NCBI RefSeq assembly: GCF_042682565.1
Contig: NZ_JBHUIC010000005.1
DNA length: 64,000 nucleotides
Direction: 5' to 3' (one strand)
Source of the DNA: Pistricoccus aurantiacus
Lineage (GTDB): Bacteria > Pseudomonadota > Gammaproteobacteria > Pseudomonadales > Halomonadaceae
Positions 26,101 to 36,229 of the stretch are shown piece by piece; positions within the stretch are counted from its first letter, which is position 1; every line of letters starts with the position of its first letter. Below the pieces are notes generated by a model. It searched no databases. It saw only the letters and a program-made list of their open reading frames with translations, and was not told where the DNA came from. The position numbers were made by a program, and so were the translations under genes.

Positions 26101-29100
26101 ATGTTTCAGGGCTGGCTATTGATCGGCATATCGCTTGCGTATATCGCCATACTGTTCCTCATTGCCTGGCATGGAGATCGTCGCGCGCTCAAGCATGGAC
26201 CGAGCCAGCGGCGCCCGATCATCTACAGTCTGGCCTTGGCGATCTACTGCACCTCCTGGACCTACTATGGCGCCGTGGGCGAGGCCGCCACCTCCGGCTG
26301 GTCCTTCGCCAGCATCTTCGTTGGCCCGCTGCTGACTTTCCTGCTGTTCTGGCCGGTGCTGGCCAAGCTGGTTCGCGTGGCCAAGCACCAGAACATAACC
26401 TCGATCGCGGATTTCATCGCGTCCCGTTACGGCAAGACCCAGCCCCTGGCGGTTTTCGCCAGCCTGGTGGCCCTGATTGGCGCCCTGCCCTATCTAGCGC
26501 TGCAGCTCAAGGCGGTTTCCTCGAGCTTCACGGTACTTACCGCCGATACGGACCTGGCCCGCGCACCGCTTTTCGAAGACACCGCGTTCTACGTCGCCGT
26601 ACTGATGGCGTTGTTCGCAATTCTTTTCGGCACTCGTCACACGGATGCCACGGAGCATCACGAGGGTCTCGTTCAGGCCATCGCCTTCGAATCCCTGGTC
26701 AAGCTCGGTGCCTTCCTGATCCTGGGCATCTACGTGACCTGGGGCATGTTCGACGGCCTGGGGGATATCCTCGCCCGGGCGGACGATCAGCTCGAACTTC
26801 AGCGCCAGCTGGCCAGCCAGGATTTCGGCCACAGCTTCTGGGCGCAGACTTTGCTTGCGATGCTGGCGATCTTCTGTCTGCCGCGCCAGTTTCACGTCAT
26901 GGTGGTGGAGAACACTCATCAGGATGACGCCCGATGCGCTCGCTGGCTGTTTCCGCTATATCTGGTGACCATCGGCTTCTTCGTGCTGCCCTTGGCGGCG
27001 GCAGGCCTGACCCTGTTTTCCGGCAGCGGCATCGAACCGGATGCCTTCGTGCTGGCGCTGCCCATGGCCGCCGACCAGCACTGGCTGACGCTCCTGACTT
27101 TCATCGGCGGGTTCTCCGCCGCCACGGGCATGGTGATCGTCGCCGCAGTGGCCATCTCGATCATGATTTCCAATGAAATCGTGATCCCGGCCCTGTTTCG
27201 GCTGCGCTGGTTCGATACCAAGGCCCAGGACTATGGGCGTCTGGTATTGCGCACCCGCCGCGTCACCATCGCCGTCATCCTTGCGCTGGCCTACGGCTTC
27301 TATCAGCTGATCGGCGAGTACAGCACCCTGGCCACCAGCGGCATGCTGTCCTTCGCCGCCGCGGCGCAGTTCGCACCGCCGGTGCTGGGCGGGCTCTACT
27401 GGAAACGCGGCAACCGGCTGGGGGTGATCGTCGGCATGAACGTGGGCTTCGCGATCTGGGCCTACACCCTGATGGTGCCGGCGCTTGTCAATGCAGGCGT
27501 TCTGCCCGGCGGCTGGCTGGCGGACGGCCCTCTGGGCCTGTCCTGGCTATCGCCGATCTCCCTGTTCGGCATCAATATCGGCGATCCCTTCACCCACGGT
27601 GTCATGCTGTCTCTCGGACTCAACCTATTCTGCTATATCTTCGTTTCCCAGATGACCTCGCAGCGGGTGGTGGAGCGCATTCAGGCATCATTGTTCGTGG
27701 ACAGCGTCGAAACCCGCCAGACCCTGGTCAACCGCCCTTGGGCCGGCGCCACCACCGTGGGGGATCTCAAGGTATTGTGTCAGCGCTTCCTGGGAGCGGA
27801 GCAGGTCGAGCGCGGCTTTGCGGACTATGCCCGGCGTAGCGACGCTCGGCGCAGTGGCAGGCCCCTGGAGGACACCCAGCGAGCCTCCATCGACGTCATC
27901 CAGTTCACCGAGCGCTTTCTGGCGTCGGTGCTGGGCGCCTCTTCCGCGCGAATCGTCATCAACTCCGCGCTGCAGGGTCGAGGAATCGGCATCTCCGACG
28001 TGATTTCCATCGTCGACGAGGCCTCCCAGGTGCTGGAATTCAACCGCGCCCTGCTCCAGGCTACCATCGAGAACATCAATCAGGGCATCAGCGTGGTGGA
28101 TCAGCGTCTGCGCCTGGTGGTGTGGAATCAGCGCTATCTGGAGCTCTTCCATTTTCCCGACCACTTGATTCGGGTCGGCGCGCCCATCGACAAGATATTT
28201 CGCTACAACGCCTACAACGGCGAGTACGGTCCCGGGGATTCGGAGGAGCAGGTGGCACTGCTGCTGGACAACATTCGCCAGGGGCAGCCACACAACTACG
28301 TACGCTATCGCCAGGACGGCAGCGTGCTGGAGGTGCAGGGCAACCCGATGCCCGGAGGCGGTTTCGTCTATACCTATCAGGACATCACCCGGCAAAAGCG
28401 CACGGAAGAAGCGCTGATTCGCTCGGAAAACAACATTCGTATCTACACGGACAACGTGCCGGCCCTGATCGCTTACTTCGACAAGGAATGTCGCTACCTT
28501 TTCACCAATCGTGCTTATGAAAGCGCGTTTGACGTGGATCGCCAGGCGGTGATCGGCAAGCGGGTGGAAAGCGTGATCTCCCCTCGGATCGCGGATGAGC
28601 GAGCCCCCTGGATGGCGCAGGCCCTGGCTGGCGAGCGGGTGAGCTTCGAGATCTCCCTGCAGGACAAGCAGAACGGTCTGCGCTACATGCTGGTGACCTA
28701 TACGCCGCATTTTAGCGAAGGCGACAATATCCTGGGCTTCTTCGCGCTCTATCAGGACATCACCGAACGGCGTCAGGCGGAGATCGCCCTCAAGGAAACC
28801 AACGAGAATCTGGAAGAGCGGGTGCGTGAACGCACCCAGGCGCTATCCGAAGCCAATGCCGCCCTGCGCCAGGAAAACCGCGTGCGTGCCGAGGCGGAAA
28901 TGGCGCTGCGCCAGGCAAAGCAGATCGCCGAGGATGCCAACGCCTCCAAGACCCGCTTTCTGGCGGCAGCCAGTCACGATCTGCTCCAGCCTTTGAACGC
29001 AGCGCGTCTGTTTACCTCGGCGCTTTCCCAGCAGGTAGCCACCGATGAACTCAAGCGTACTACTGGGCATATCGACAATTCGCTACAGGCGGCGGAAGAG

Positions 29101-30069
29101 CTGCTCAGTACGCTGCTGGATATTTCCAAGCTGGATGCCGGCGCCCTGACCCCGCGGCGTAGCCATTTTGCCCTGGCGGATATCTTCGCTCCGCTGCAGG
29201 CGGAATTCGCGGTCATGGCGGAAGATCGCGGGCTCGACCTGGAGGTGGTCGCCACCTCCGGCTGGGTCGATAGCGACCCGCAGATGCTGCGTCGTATCGT
29301 GCAGAACTTTCTCTCCAACGCCATTCGCTATACTCGACATGGTCGAGTGCTGCTAGGTTGCCGGCATCACGGCGAGCGCTTTTCCATCGAGGTATGGGAC
29401 AGCGGGCCGGGGATTCCCGAGTCCAAGCAGGTGGAAATCTTTCAGGAATTTCGACGCCTGGATCAAGCGACCCGCCATCAGGAAAGCGAGAAGGGGCTCG
29501 GTCTCGGCCTGTCCATCGCCGATCGCATGAGCCGGGTACTGAACCATTCCATCCGGGTGCGCTCCTGGGAGGGTCAGGGAACGGTTTTCTCGGTCAGCGT
29601 TCCTCGGGTAGCCGCTCAGTTGGCGTCCCCGATCAAGGAGCACGAAGCCCTTCGGCGCAAGGGAAATCATCTGGCGGGAGCACGCATCCTGTGCATCGAC
29701 AACGAAAGTCTGATCCTGGAAGGCATGAAGGCGATGCTTTCCGGCTGGGATTGCGAGGTATTCACCGCCACTTCGATCGGCGGCGCGAAATCCATTCTGC
29801 GCCATCTGGATCAGGACCCGGACGCGATTCTCGCGGATTACCATCTGGATAACGAGGTCACCGGTCTGATGGCCCTGGAAGCCTTGAGCGAGCGGCTGAG
29901 CGGTGAAGTGCCGGGCATCCTGATCACCGCGGACCGCACCTTGGAAGTCGCCGAGGAAATCAAGCGCAGCGGCTATCACATGTTGCTCAAGCCGGTGCGC
30001 CCCGCGGCATTACGAGCGCTGCTGACTCGCGCGCTGCAGGCCAGCCGCAGCCAGCGCCAACCTTCTTGA
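26101..30069 (+). CDS. CrbS-type hybrid sensor histidine kinase with SSS transporter domain
   Basis: 1322 residues. Residues about 1-570 form a sodium:solute symporter-like membrane domain of about 13 helices. Two PAS domains follow (about 655-780 and 785-910). A coiled coil (about 895-945) leads to a kinase core with H-box AAASHDLLQPLNAARL, N-box QNFLSNAIRYTRHGR and glycine loops DSGPGIPES and GLGLGLSIADRMSRV. A C-terminal receiver domain (about 1200-1315) has phospho-acceptor ADYHLD and conserved LLKPVRP. The design matches CrbS/MxtR, which controls acetyl-CoA synthetase and acetate uptake. Its position between a symporter operon and crbR-acs supports an acetate switch. Whether the SSS domain transports or only senses is unknown. 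Confidence 0.93.
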   Translation: MFQGWLLIGISLAYIAILFLIAWHGDRRALKHGPSQRRPIIYSLALAIYCTSWTYYGAVGEAATSGWSFASIFVGPLLTFLLFWPVLAKLVRVAKHQNITSIADFIASRYGKTQPLAVFASLVALIGALPYLALQLKAVSSSFTVLTADTDLARAPLFEDTAFYVAVLMALFAILFGTRHTDATEHHEGLVQAIAFESLVKLGAFLILGIYVTWGMFDGLGDILARADDQLELQRQLASQDFGHSFWAQTLLAMLAIFCLPRQFHVMVVENTHQDDARCARWLFPLYLVTIGFFVLPLAAAGLTLFSGSGIEPDAFVLALPMAADQHWLTLLTFIGGFSAATGMVIVAAVAISIMISNEIVIPALFRLRWFDTKAQDYGRLVLRTRRVTIAVILALAYGFYQLIGEYSTLATSGMLSFAAAAQFAPPVLGGLYWKRGNRLGVIVGMNVGFAIWAYTLMVPALVNAGVLPGGWLADGPLGLSWLSPISLFGINIGDPFTHGVMLSLGLNLFCYIFVSQMTSQRVVERIQASLFVDSVETRQTLVNRPWAGATTVGDLKVLCQRFLGAEQVERGFADYARRSDARRSGRPLEDTQRASIDVIQFTERFLASVLGASSARIVINSALQGRGIGISDVISIVDEASQVLEFNRALLQATIENINQGISVVDQRLRLVVWNQRYLELFHFPDHLIRVGAPIDKIFRYNAYNGEYGPGDSEEQVALLLDNIRQGQPHNYVRYRQDGSVLEVQGNPMPGGGFVYTYQDITRQKRTEEALIRSENNIRIYTDNVPALIAYFDKECRYLFTNRAYESAFDVDRQAVIGKRVESVISPRIADERAPWMAQALAGERVSFEISLQDKQNGLRYMLVTYTPHFSEGDNILGFFALYQDITERRQAEIALKETNENLEERVRERTQALSEANAALRQENRVRAEAEMALRQAKQIAEDANASKTRFLAAASHDLLQPLNAARLFTSALSQQVATDELKRTTGHIDNSLQAAEELLSTLLDISKLDAGALTPRRSHFALADIFAPLQAEFAVMAEDRGLDLEVVATSGWVDSDPQMLRRIVQNFLSNAIRYTRHGRVLLGCRHHGERFSIEVWDSGPGIPESKQVEIFQEFRRLDQATRHQESEKGLGLGLSIADRMSRVLNHSIRVRSWEGQGTVFSVSVPRVAAQLASPIKEHEALRRKGNHLAGARILCIDNESLILEGMKAMLSGWDCEVFTATSIGGAKSILRHLDQDPDAILADYHLDNEVTGLMALEALSERLSGEVPGILITADRTLEVAEEIKRSGYHMLLKPVRPAALRALLTRALQASRSQRQPS

Positions 30070-30084
30070 AAGTCTGAGCGTCGG

Positions 30085-30747
30085 TCAGGATTCGACCTTG
30101 GGAGGCTCGATCTCGAGTTTTTGCGCGGCGATCACCGCCTGGGTGCGGGAATGCACGCCGAGCTTTCTGAGAATCGCCGTCACGTGTGCCTTGATGGTCG
30201 CTTCGGAGACGGATAGTTCGTAGGCGATCTGCTTGTTGAGCAAGCCTTCCGTAAGCATGTTGAGCACTCGGAACTGCTGAGGCGTCAAGGAAGCGATAGC
30301 GGCGGCAAACTTGGTTTCTTCCTCGTTGACCTCCCCTAGAGACTGAGCCATGTCCGGCGGTAGCCAGACCTCGCCTTCCAGAATTTCCCCCACCGCCTTG
30401 GCGATCAGTTCGAGGGAGGACGATTTGGGAATGAAACCGGAGGCGCCGTAATCGATGGCGCGCCGCACCACATAGGGTTCGTCGCTGCCGGATACCACGG
30501 CGACCGGCACGTCCGGGGCTTGTCCGCGCAGTTGAATAAGCCCGGAAAAGCCATGAGCGCCGGGCATATGCAGGTCCAGCAGGATCAAGTCCGCGTCGGG
30601 ATGGCGAATTACCACGTCGTTGGTTGCCGCCATGCTGTCCGCCTCGAGAATTTCCGCTCGCGGCGCCAGCTGCCGCAGCGCCTGGGTCAGGGCGGCGCGA
30701 AACAGCGGGTGGTCATCGGCAACGATGAATTTCTGGGCAAGGGCCAT
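30085..30747 (-). CDS. CrbR-type LuxR-family response regulator
   Basis: 220 residues. An N-terminal receiver domain (acidic pair VADDHPLFR, acceptor aspartate in LILLDLHMPG, lysine in GFIPKSS) is joined to a LuxR helix-turn-helix (LTPQQFRVLNMLTEGLLNKQIA, ELSVSEATIKAHVTAIL). It resembles CrbR/ErdR, the partner of CrbS that activates acs in Vibrio and Pseudomonas. It faces the sensor gene tail to tail, with 15 bases between stops, and lies upstream of acs on the same strand in convergent order. Cognate pairing is inferred from position. Confidence 0.9.
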   Translation of the reverse strand: MALAQKFIVADDHPLFRAALTQALRQLAPRAEILEADSMAATNDVVIRHPDADLILLDLHMPGAHGFSGLIQLRGQAPDVPVAVVSGSDEPYVVRRAIDYGASGFIPKSSSLELIAKAVGEILEGEVWLPPDMAQSLGEVNEEETKFAAAIASLTPQQFRVLNMLTEGLLNKQIAYELSVSEATIKAHVTAILRKLGVHSRTQAVIAAQKLEIEPPKVES

Positions 30748-30914
30748 CGAGTCTCCTCCGGTTCCTTTGGTAGCGAAGGGTGCCTCAGCTACACCCGTGT
30801 CAATTCGCCGTTCGGTTATAGGATGTTACCCTATGGACCGATGATTCCCAACCATACTCGCCAACGCTAATACGCTGAACGCCGCTCTACCGGATCGCCG
30901 AATCGAACGCAACG

Positions 30915-30936
30915 AAAAACCGGCCCGAGGGCCGGC
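30915..30936 (-). terminator. Rho-independent terminator of acs
   Basis: On the minus strand a perfect 7-bp stem (CCGGCCC/GGGCCGG, 30920-30935) with a two-base loop is followed directly by TTTTT (30915-30919). It lies 30 bases after the acs stop. Confidence 0.88.
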
Positions 30937-30965
30937 TATAAGAGGTGTCGAAAAAAACCTCGGGA

Positions 30966-32915
30966 TCAGCGATTGGCACGGTTGGCGATCAGGTCTTCCA
31001 CCACGTCCGGGTTCGACAGGGTACTGGTATCCCCCAGCCCATCGGTCTCGTTGGCGGCGATCTTGCGCAGAATGCGCCGCATGATCTTGCCGGAGCGGGT
31101 CTTGGGCAGATCCGGCGTCCACTGAATGACATCCGGCGAAGCGATGGGGCCGATATCCTTGCGCACCCACTGAACCAGTTCCTTCTTGAGTTCGTCGGAA
31201 GGATCGAAATCGTCATTGAGAGTCACATAGATGTAGATGCCTTGCCCCTTGATATCGTGGGGGAAGCCGACTACCGCCGCTTCCGCTACCGCTTCGTGGG
31301 CGACCAGGGAGGATTCGATTTCCGCGGTGCCCATACGGTGTCCGGAAATATTCAGCACATCGTCGACCCGACCGGTGATCCAGTAATCGCCATCCTCGTC
31401 GCGGCGGCAGCCGTCACCGGTGAAGTACATGCCGTCATAGGTAGAGAAGTATGTCTGGATGAAGCGTTCATGATCGTTCCAGATCGAGCGAGCAATCCCT
31501 GGCCAGGCGTCCAGGATCACCAGATTGCCTTCCGTGGCGCCTTCGAGCAGATTGCCTTCGTTGTCCACCACGCCAGGCTTGACCCCGAAGAAGGGGTTGG
31601 TGGCGCACCCGGGCTTGAGATCCGTGGCCCCCGGCAACGGAGAAATCAGGATGCCGCCGTTCTCCGTCTGCCACCAGGTATCGACGATCGGGCACTTCGA
31701 GTTACCGATGATTCGGTAATACCATTCCCAGGCTTCCGGGTTGATGGGTTCGCCGACGCTACCCAGCAGTTTCAGGCTCTCGCGCTTGCTGGAAGCCATC
31801 ACGTCATCGCCGTGGGCTCGCAGCGCGCGAATCGCCGTGGGAGCAGTGTAAAGAATATTGACCTGGTGCTTGTCGACGATCTCACCCATGCGCCCTGGAG
31901 TCGGGTAGCTGGGCACCCCTTCGAACATCAGAGTAATGGCGCCGTTGGCCAGGGGGCCATAGACGATGTAGCTGTGACCGGTTACCCAGCCCACGTCCGC
32001 GGTACACCAGTAGACATCACCTTCGTGGTAATCGAAGACGTATTGATGCGTTATCGCGGCGAAGGTCAGATAGCCGCCGGTGGTATGCATCATTCCCTTT
32101 GGAGCGCCGGTGGAACCCGAAGTGTAAAGGATAAACAACGGATCTTCCGCGGCCATTTCTTCCACCGGGCAGTCCTTGTCCTGCTTGTCCACCAGTTCGT
32201 GGAACCAGATATCCCGCTCGTTCCAGTCGATTTCCCCGCCGGTACGCTTGACCACCAGCACGCTTTCCACCACATCGGTGCCATCCCGGGTCAGGGCGGC
32301 GTCGACGTTGTCCTTGAGCGGTACGAACTTGCCCCCCCGGGCGGATTCGTCCGCGGTAATCACGACCTTGCTCTGGGCGCCGTTGATTCTCTGTGCCAGG
32401 GCATCCGGCGAGAATCCGCCGAACACCACGGAATGCACCGCCCCGATACGCGCACAGGCCAGCATGGCCATGGCCGCTTCCGGAATCATCGGCATGTACA
32501 GGGTTACCGTGTCACCCTTCTTGATGCCTAACTCCTTGAGCGCGTTGGCCATCTGGCAAGTCCGCTCGTAAAGCTCGCGATAGGTCAGGGTCTTGTCATC
32601 CTTGGGATCGTCGCCTTCCCAGATGATCGCTGTCTGGTCGCCGCGCTTTTCCAGGTGACGATCGAGACAGTTGTAACAGGCATTCAGCGTGCCATCCTCG
32701 AACCAGCGGATATCGACGTCGCTGGCGGAAAACTTGGTGTTCTTGATCTTGGTCGGCGTCTTGATCCAGTCGATGCGCTTGGCTTGCTCCGCCCAGAAGC
32801 TGTCTGGATCGTCAATGGATTGCCGATAGAGCTTCTGATAGGCATCTCGGTCTATCCAGGCTTGCTGAGCGAATTCGTCGCGTACCGGATAGATATCTTT
32901 ATGTTGTTCAGTCAT
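30966..32915 (-). CDS. acs: Acetyl-CoA synthetase
   Basis: 649 residues, as usual for Acs (E. coli 652). It converts acetate, ATP and CoA to acetyl-CoA via acetyl-AMP. The adenylate motif [18 protein letters not shown] is intact, as are [28 protein letters not shown] and the C-terminal [11 protein letters not shown], whose lysine is the acetylation-controlled residue in homologues. The start ATG ([11 protein letters not shown]) is 48 bases downstream of the predicted promoter -10. A perfect inverted repeat upstream of the promoter is a candidate operator for the CrbR-type regulator. Its neighbours, the sensor-regulator pair and an ActP-like symporter, make a complete acetate-scavenging set. 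Confidence 0.97.
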   Translation of the reverse strand: MTEQHKDIYPVRDEFAQQAWIDRDAYQKLYRQSIDDPDSFWAEQAKRIDWIKTPTKIKNTKFSASDVDIRWFEDGTLNACYNCLDRHLEKRGDQTAIIWEGDDPKDDKTLTYRELYERTCQMANALKELGIKKGDTVTLYMPMIPEAAMAMLACARIGAVHSVVFGGFSPDALAQRINGAQSKVVITADESARGGKFVPLKDNVDAALTRDGTDVVESVLVVKRTGGEIDWNERDIWFHELVDKQDKDCPVEEMAAEDPLFILYTSGSTGAPKGMMHTTGGYLTFAAITHQYVFDYHEGDVYWCTADVGWVTGHSYIVYGPLANGAITLMFEGVPSYPTPGRMGEIVDKHQVNILYTAPTAIRALRAHGDDVMASSKRESLKLLGSVGEPINPEAWEWYYRIIGNSKCPIVDTWWQTENGGILISPLPGATDLKPGCATNPFFGVKPGVVDNEGNLLEGATEGNLVILDAWPGIARSIWNDHERFIQTYFSTYDGMYFTGDGCRRDEDGDYWITGRVDDVLNISGHRMGTAEIESSLVAHEAVAEAAVVGFPHDIKGQGIYIYVTLNDDFDPSDELKKELVQWVRKDIGPIASPDVIQWTPDLPKTRSGKIMRRILRKIAANETDGLGDTSTLSNPDVVEDLIANRANR

Positions 32916-32962
32916 GAAAACGCCTCTGTATGGGAAACGGATTTATGCAAGGGAGTTAATAC

Positions 32963-32990
32963 AAGATAGATAACGCGTGCCTGACGTCAA
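32963..32990 (-). promoter_or_regulatory. Candidate sigma-70 promoter of acs
   Basis: Minus-strand -35 TTGACG (32985-32990), 16-base spacer, -10 TATCTT (32963-32968). The -35 is good and the -10 is weak, as expected for an activated promoter. Confidence 0.5.
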
Positions 32991-32993
32991 TAT

Positions 32994-33010
32994 TCACGGA
33001 TCCACCGTGA
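32994..33010 (-). promoter_or_regulatory. Inverted repeat upstream of the acs promoter (candidate operator)
   Basis: TCACGG-N5-CCGTGA, a perfect 6-bp dyad whose centre is about 46 bases before the predicted start and which abuts the -35. Position and symmetry fit a dimeric LuxR-type activator such as the adjacent CrbR-like protein; this is inferred. Confidence 0.5.
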
Positions 33011-33127
33011 CTATCACCGCATCGGGTTACCTTTAGCATATACCTCCGCATGAAGGCTTTCCCCTTAGACATTGGTAGCAACTATTTTTCTTTTTACAAC
33101 AATAGGTTAAAGACAATTTCAATGGCT

Positions 33128-33667
33128 TTACAGAGGCGCTTGAACCAGATGCTCGCCGCAGTGTCGGCAACGATAGCGTCGACCCTTGAGAACCAGACGA
33201 TGGCGACGAACGCTAAAAGCATGCTCCCGACAGACGCATCGATAACGATAGGGCGCAGGGCTCGCCCGACAGGTATCGAAATCATGAGTCACCTTGGGTT
33301 CCAGATCGAACAGCTGACGCATCACGGTCTGCCATTCCCGACCGTGGGGCCGAAAACGCTCGCCGTTCTCGAGATGCCGAACCAGCCAATGAGCCATTTC
33401 GTGAGGCACCACTTCCAGAAGAAAGCGGCGGGGATTTTCTCGATAGAGCAAAGCGTTGAAGCGCAGCCCGCCGCGGCCAAAATGTGCCTGGCCGGCGCTT
33501 TTGCCCTTTAGGTCCAGCCATACCCCGGGGCGTGGCAGTCCCGGAAAGACCTCGAGACAACGCCGCCAGGCGATATCGATCTGGCGCTCGAGCAGATCTG
33601 CAAGCGTCGATTCGTCGATCGAGGTTGCGTCGGTCAACTCAAGGGGAAGAGGGATCGGAGTAGGCAT
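33128..33667 (-). CDS. SprT family zinc metallopeptidase-like protein
   Basis: 179 residues from ATG 33665-33667 (MPTPIPLPLEL). It has the HEXXH motif in VVPHEMAHWLV and a C-terminal zinc ribbon with CVC...CRHCG. The NALLYRENPRRFLLEVVPHE stretch is typical of SprT. E. coli SprT is poorly characterised; the eukaryotic relative SPRTN cleaves DNA-protein crosslinks. An in-frame start 20 codons upstream is possible but would run into the divergent UPF0149 gene region. Neither start has a convincing ribosome binding site. Confidence 0.88.
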   Translation of the reverse strand: MPTPIPLPLELTDATSIDESTLADLLERQIDIAWRRCLEVFPGLPRPGVWLDLKGKSAGQAHFGRGGLRFNALLYRENPRRFLLEVVPHEMAHWLVRHLENGERFRPHGREWQTVMRQLFDLEPKVTHDFDTCRASPAPYRYRCVCREHAFSVRRHRLVLKGRRYRCRHCGEHLVQAPL

Positions 33668-33735
33668 AGAGTGATAGAATGCCCAGCCGGAAACGTCGCG
33701 TAAAGCATCGCTCTCTTTCACGGACAACAGTTGCC

Positions 33736-34368
33736 ATGGCCGACATCAACGTTTATCAACCGCTACTCATGGACGCCGACTTCGAGCGCCTGGACGATTT
33801 TTTCGAGTCCGACCGCGCGCCGTCGGACGCGCTGGATACCATCGGCGCCCATGGCTTTCTCGTCGCCCTGGCCGTTGCGCCCACGGCGCTCAGCGCCGCT
33901 CATTGGATAGGCGAACTCTTTCAGGGCGAGCCGGCGTTTGCCGACGAACAAGAGCGCGATGAAATTCTTGCACTGCTGGAAACTCTCAAGGTCAATGCTG
34001 CCCAGGCGCTGGAGCTCGGGCAGCTTCCGGAACTGCCTTTCGAACTCACCCTGGATGGGCTGGCGCCGGAAGAAACGCCAATCGGCGACTGGTGCGCCGG
34101 CTTCATGGAAGGGGTCTTTCTGGACGAAGCAGCCTGGTTCGCGGAGGACGAGGAAAACGTCGCCACCCTGCTGCTGCCGTTCATGGCGCTATCGGGGCTG
34201 TTCGACGAGGAACCGGACATGCAGGATTTCATCGCGGATGCCCAACGCCTGGAAGCCCTGGTGAGCCAACTGCCAGACCTCGTACTGGATCTTTATCTTC
34301 ACTACCGCGTGCCGCCGGAAAAGCCCAAGCCCACCGCGCGCAAGAAGCGCTCGACCCGCAAGCGATAA
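33736..34368 (+). CDS. UPF0149 family protein (YecA/YgfB-like)
   Basis: 210 residues from ATG 33736. An all-helical UPF0149 domain fills most of the protein, with the pattern GAHGFLVALAVAP and IGDWCAGFMEGVFL. The usual C-terminal SEC-C zinc motif of YecA is missing; instead the chain ends in a basic tail, KPTARKKRSTRKR, which may bind nucleic acid. It is divergent from sprT with a 68-base gap and converges on the synthase gene. Function is unknown, though YgfB affects ampDh3 regulation in Pseudomonas. Confidence 0.87.
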   Translation: MADINVYQPLLMDADFERLDDFFESDRAPSDALDTIGAHGFLVALAVAPTALSAAHWIGELFQGEPAFADEQERDEILALLETLKVNAAQALELGQLPELPFELTLDGLAPEETPIGDWCAGFMEGVFLDEAAWFAEDEENVATLLLPFMALSGLFDEEPDMQDFIADAQRLEALVSQLPDLVLDLYLHYRVPPEKPKPTARKKRSTRKR

Positions 34369-34380
34369 AGCGAGCGGCAA

Positions 34381-35502
34381 TCACTTCAACCGGGTCAGCC
34401 AGGCGTTGAGGGTACCGAACAACCATTCCCTCAACCGTTGAGGCCAGGACCGTCGCAACCAGTCAGCCAGCTCGATTTCCCGGCTTGCGGCGAAGTTGCG
34501 CTCGAAGAGCTCCCGCACGCGATTGGCGAACCCCGAATCCTGTATTTCCTGATTAGCTTCGAGATTCCACTGCAGGCTCCAGTGATCGAAGTTGCAGGAG
34601 CCGATCGAACACCAGTCGTCCACCAGGGAAAACTTCGCATGAATGAAGGTCGGCTGAAATTCGTGGATACGCACGCCCGACTTGAGCAGACGCTGATAGA
34701 ACCGGTGGCCCGCGTAACGTACCCCTGGGTTGTCGTTGATCGAACCCGGCAGCAGCAGGCGCACATCGACACCGCGGCTCGCCGCTTTTGCCAGGCGAAG
34801 GCGCAGACTCAAGGTCGGCACGAAATAGGGCGTGCACAGCCAGATACGTTGGCGCGCCTTGACGACACGTTGCTGCAGGGAGCGGCGAATGGCCTGATAG
34901 CGGTAGCCTTTTCCCCACATGACCCGACCCCGCATGGCATTGCCATAGCACGCCTCGACGGGTTCACTGGCAAGTTCGTGCACCAGGCTTGCCTTTCCCG
35001 GCCCTTGGGTCAGCTGCGAATCCCACAGGCCGGCGAACAGCTTGAACCAGTCGTTGATCACCGGCCCTTCGATGCGTACCGCCACTTCGAACCAGGCGTC
35101 CATGAAGGCATCCACCGCGCCGAAGCCACCGGTAAAGGCCACGCGCCCGTCGACGATCACCAGCTTGCGATGATCCCGGGTCAAATTGCGAGTCAGCGAC
35201 TTGAGCGCCAACGGATTGAAGAAACGCAGGGCGATACCGCTTTCGCTCAGACGACGCCGGTCGCCGGAGGAAAGCTTCCAGGACCCGAAGCCATCGAGCA
35301 TCAGCAGTACCGTGACGCCACGATTCGCGGCCTCGATCAAGGCATCGATCAACCGGGTCGCCAATACCCCGGATTCCATCAGGTACAGTTCGACCAGAAC
35401 CCATCGCCGCGCTTGCGACAGCGCCTCGAACATGGCCGGCAGGAAGCAGCTGCCCTCCGGCAGCAGCGCAAAGCGATTGCCCTCTCGCCAGCTTCCTTGC
35501 AT
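34381..35502 (-). CDS. Phospholipase D-type phosphatidyltransferase (ClsB-like cardiolipin synthase)
   Basis: 373 residues with two complete HKD motifs: HRKLVIVDG near residue 115 and HAKFSLVDD near residue 290, each with its downstream GG or GSCNFD segment. This matches short cardiolipin synthases such as ClsB (413 residues), which lack N-terminal membrane helices; I see none here. It would join phospholipids into cardiolipin at the inner face of the membrane, a lipid important for salt tolerance. It follows rsmJ by 19 bases at the end of a minus-strand group. The substrate is not proven. Confidence 0.87.
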   Translation of the reverse strand: MQGSWREGNRFALLPEGSCFLPAMFEALSQARRWVLVELYLMESGVLATRLIDALIEAANRGVTVLLMLDGFGSWKLSSGDRRRLSESGIALRFFNPLALKSLTRNLTRDHRKLVIVDGRVAFTGGFGAVDAFMDAWFEVAVRIEGPVINDWFKLFAGLWDSQLTQGPGKASLVHELASEPVEACYGNAMRGRVMWGKGYRYQAIRRSLQQRVVKARQRIWLCTPYFVPTLSLRLRLAKAASRGVDVRLLLPGSINDNPGVRYAGHRFYQRLLKSGVRIHEFQPTFIHAKFSLVDDWCSIGSCNFDHWSLQWNLEANQEIQDSGFANRVRELFERNFAASREIELADWLRRSWPQRLREWLFGTLNAWLTRLK

Positions 35503-35521
35503 CGCTAGTCTCGTACTCTCT

Positions 35522-36229
35522 CTAGAGCGCGCGGCGCACGTACAGGTCGTAGCGGCTGGTCTTGCCTTCGATCACATGCTGTGGCTTGGGACCATGCAAG
35601 GCCGGCGCCCGGCGCGGACGCTTGACCGCCACCCGATGGGTAGCCAGATCCAGCGCCGCTTCCAGCAGTCGCGGCGCGTCCGCGTCACTTCCCGCCAACT
35701 CCTGAAAAACGCGCATTTCCTTTTTCACCAGCGCGGATTTTTCCCGATGGGGAAACATGGGGTCGAGATGAATGACCTGAGGCTCGATCCCGACGCTGCG
35801 GATCAGCTCACTCATTTCTCGCGAGGCGTCACCTCGAATCAACTGCAGGCGTTTCGCGATGGCGGCGGTTTCCGGCGCCAGCCGGGCGCGGGCCAGACCG
35901 TCTTCGAGCAGGGCGAAGATCATCGGCACCCGCTCGATCATCAGCACCCGAGCGCCGAGACTCGCCAGCACGAAGGCATCACGTCCCAGGCCGGCGGTGG
36001 CATCGACCACTTGGGGGGATTCGGCCTTGCCGAGCCCACAGGCCTTGGCCACCAGTTGACCTCGGCCGCCGCCGAAGCGGCGTCGATGAGCCGCTCGACC
36101 GCCGACGAAATCCACCTTCAGCGGCTTGCCGTAGCGGTCGGCATTTCCCGCCAATACCAGCGCCCCCTGCTCGTCGCGCCTCAATACCAGCGCGACGCCC
36201 TCTTCAGCGGCTATCGATTCGGACATCAT
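35522..36229 (-). CDS. rsmJ: 16S rRNA (guanine1516-N2)-methyltransferase
   Basis: 235 residues. Nearly identical blocks to E. coli Rsm[26 protein letters not shown], split around the SAM site [22 protein letters not shown], and [23 protein letters not shown]. The N-terminus is about 15 residues shorter than in E. coli. The start overlaps the tsaB stop by four bases. It uses SAM to methylate G1516 of 16S rRNA. Confidence 0.95.
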   Translation of the reverse strand: MMSESIAAEEGVALVLRRDEQGALVLAGNADRYGKPLKVDFVGGRAAHRRRFGGGRGQLVAKACGLGKAESPQVVDATAGLGRDAFVLASLGARVLMIERVPMIFALLEDGLARARLAPETAAIAKRLQLIRGDASREMSELIRSVGIEPQVIHLDPMFPHREKSALVKKEMRVFQELAGSDADAPRLLEAALDLATHRVAVKRPRRAPALHGPKPQHVIEGKTSRYDLYVRRAL

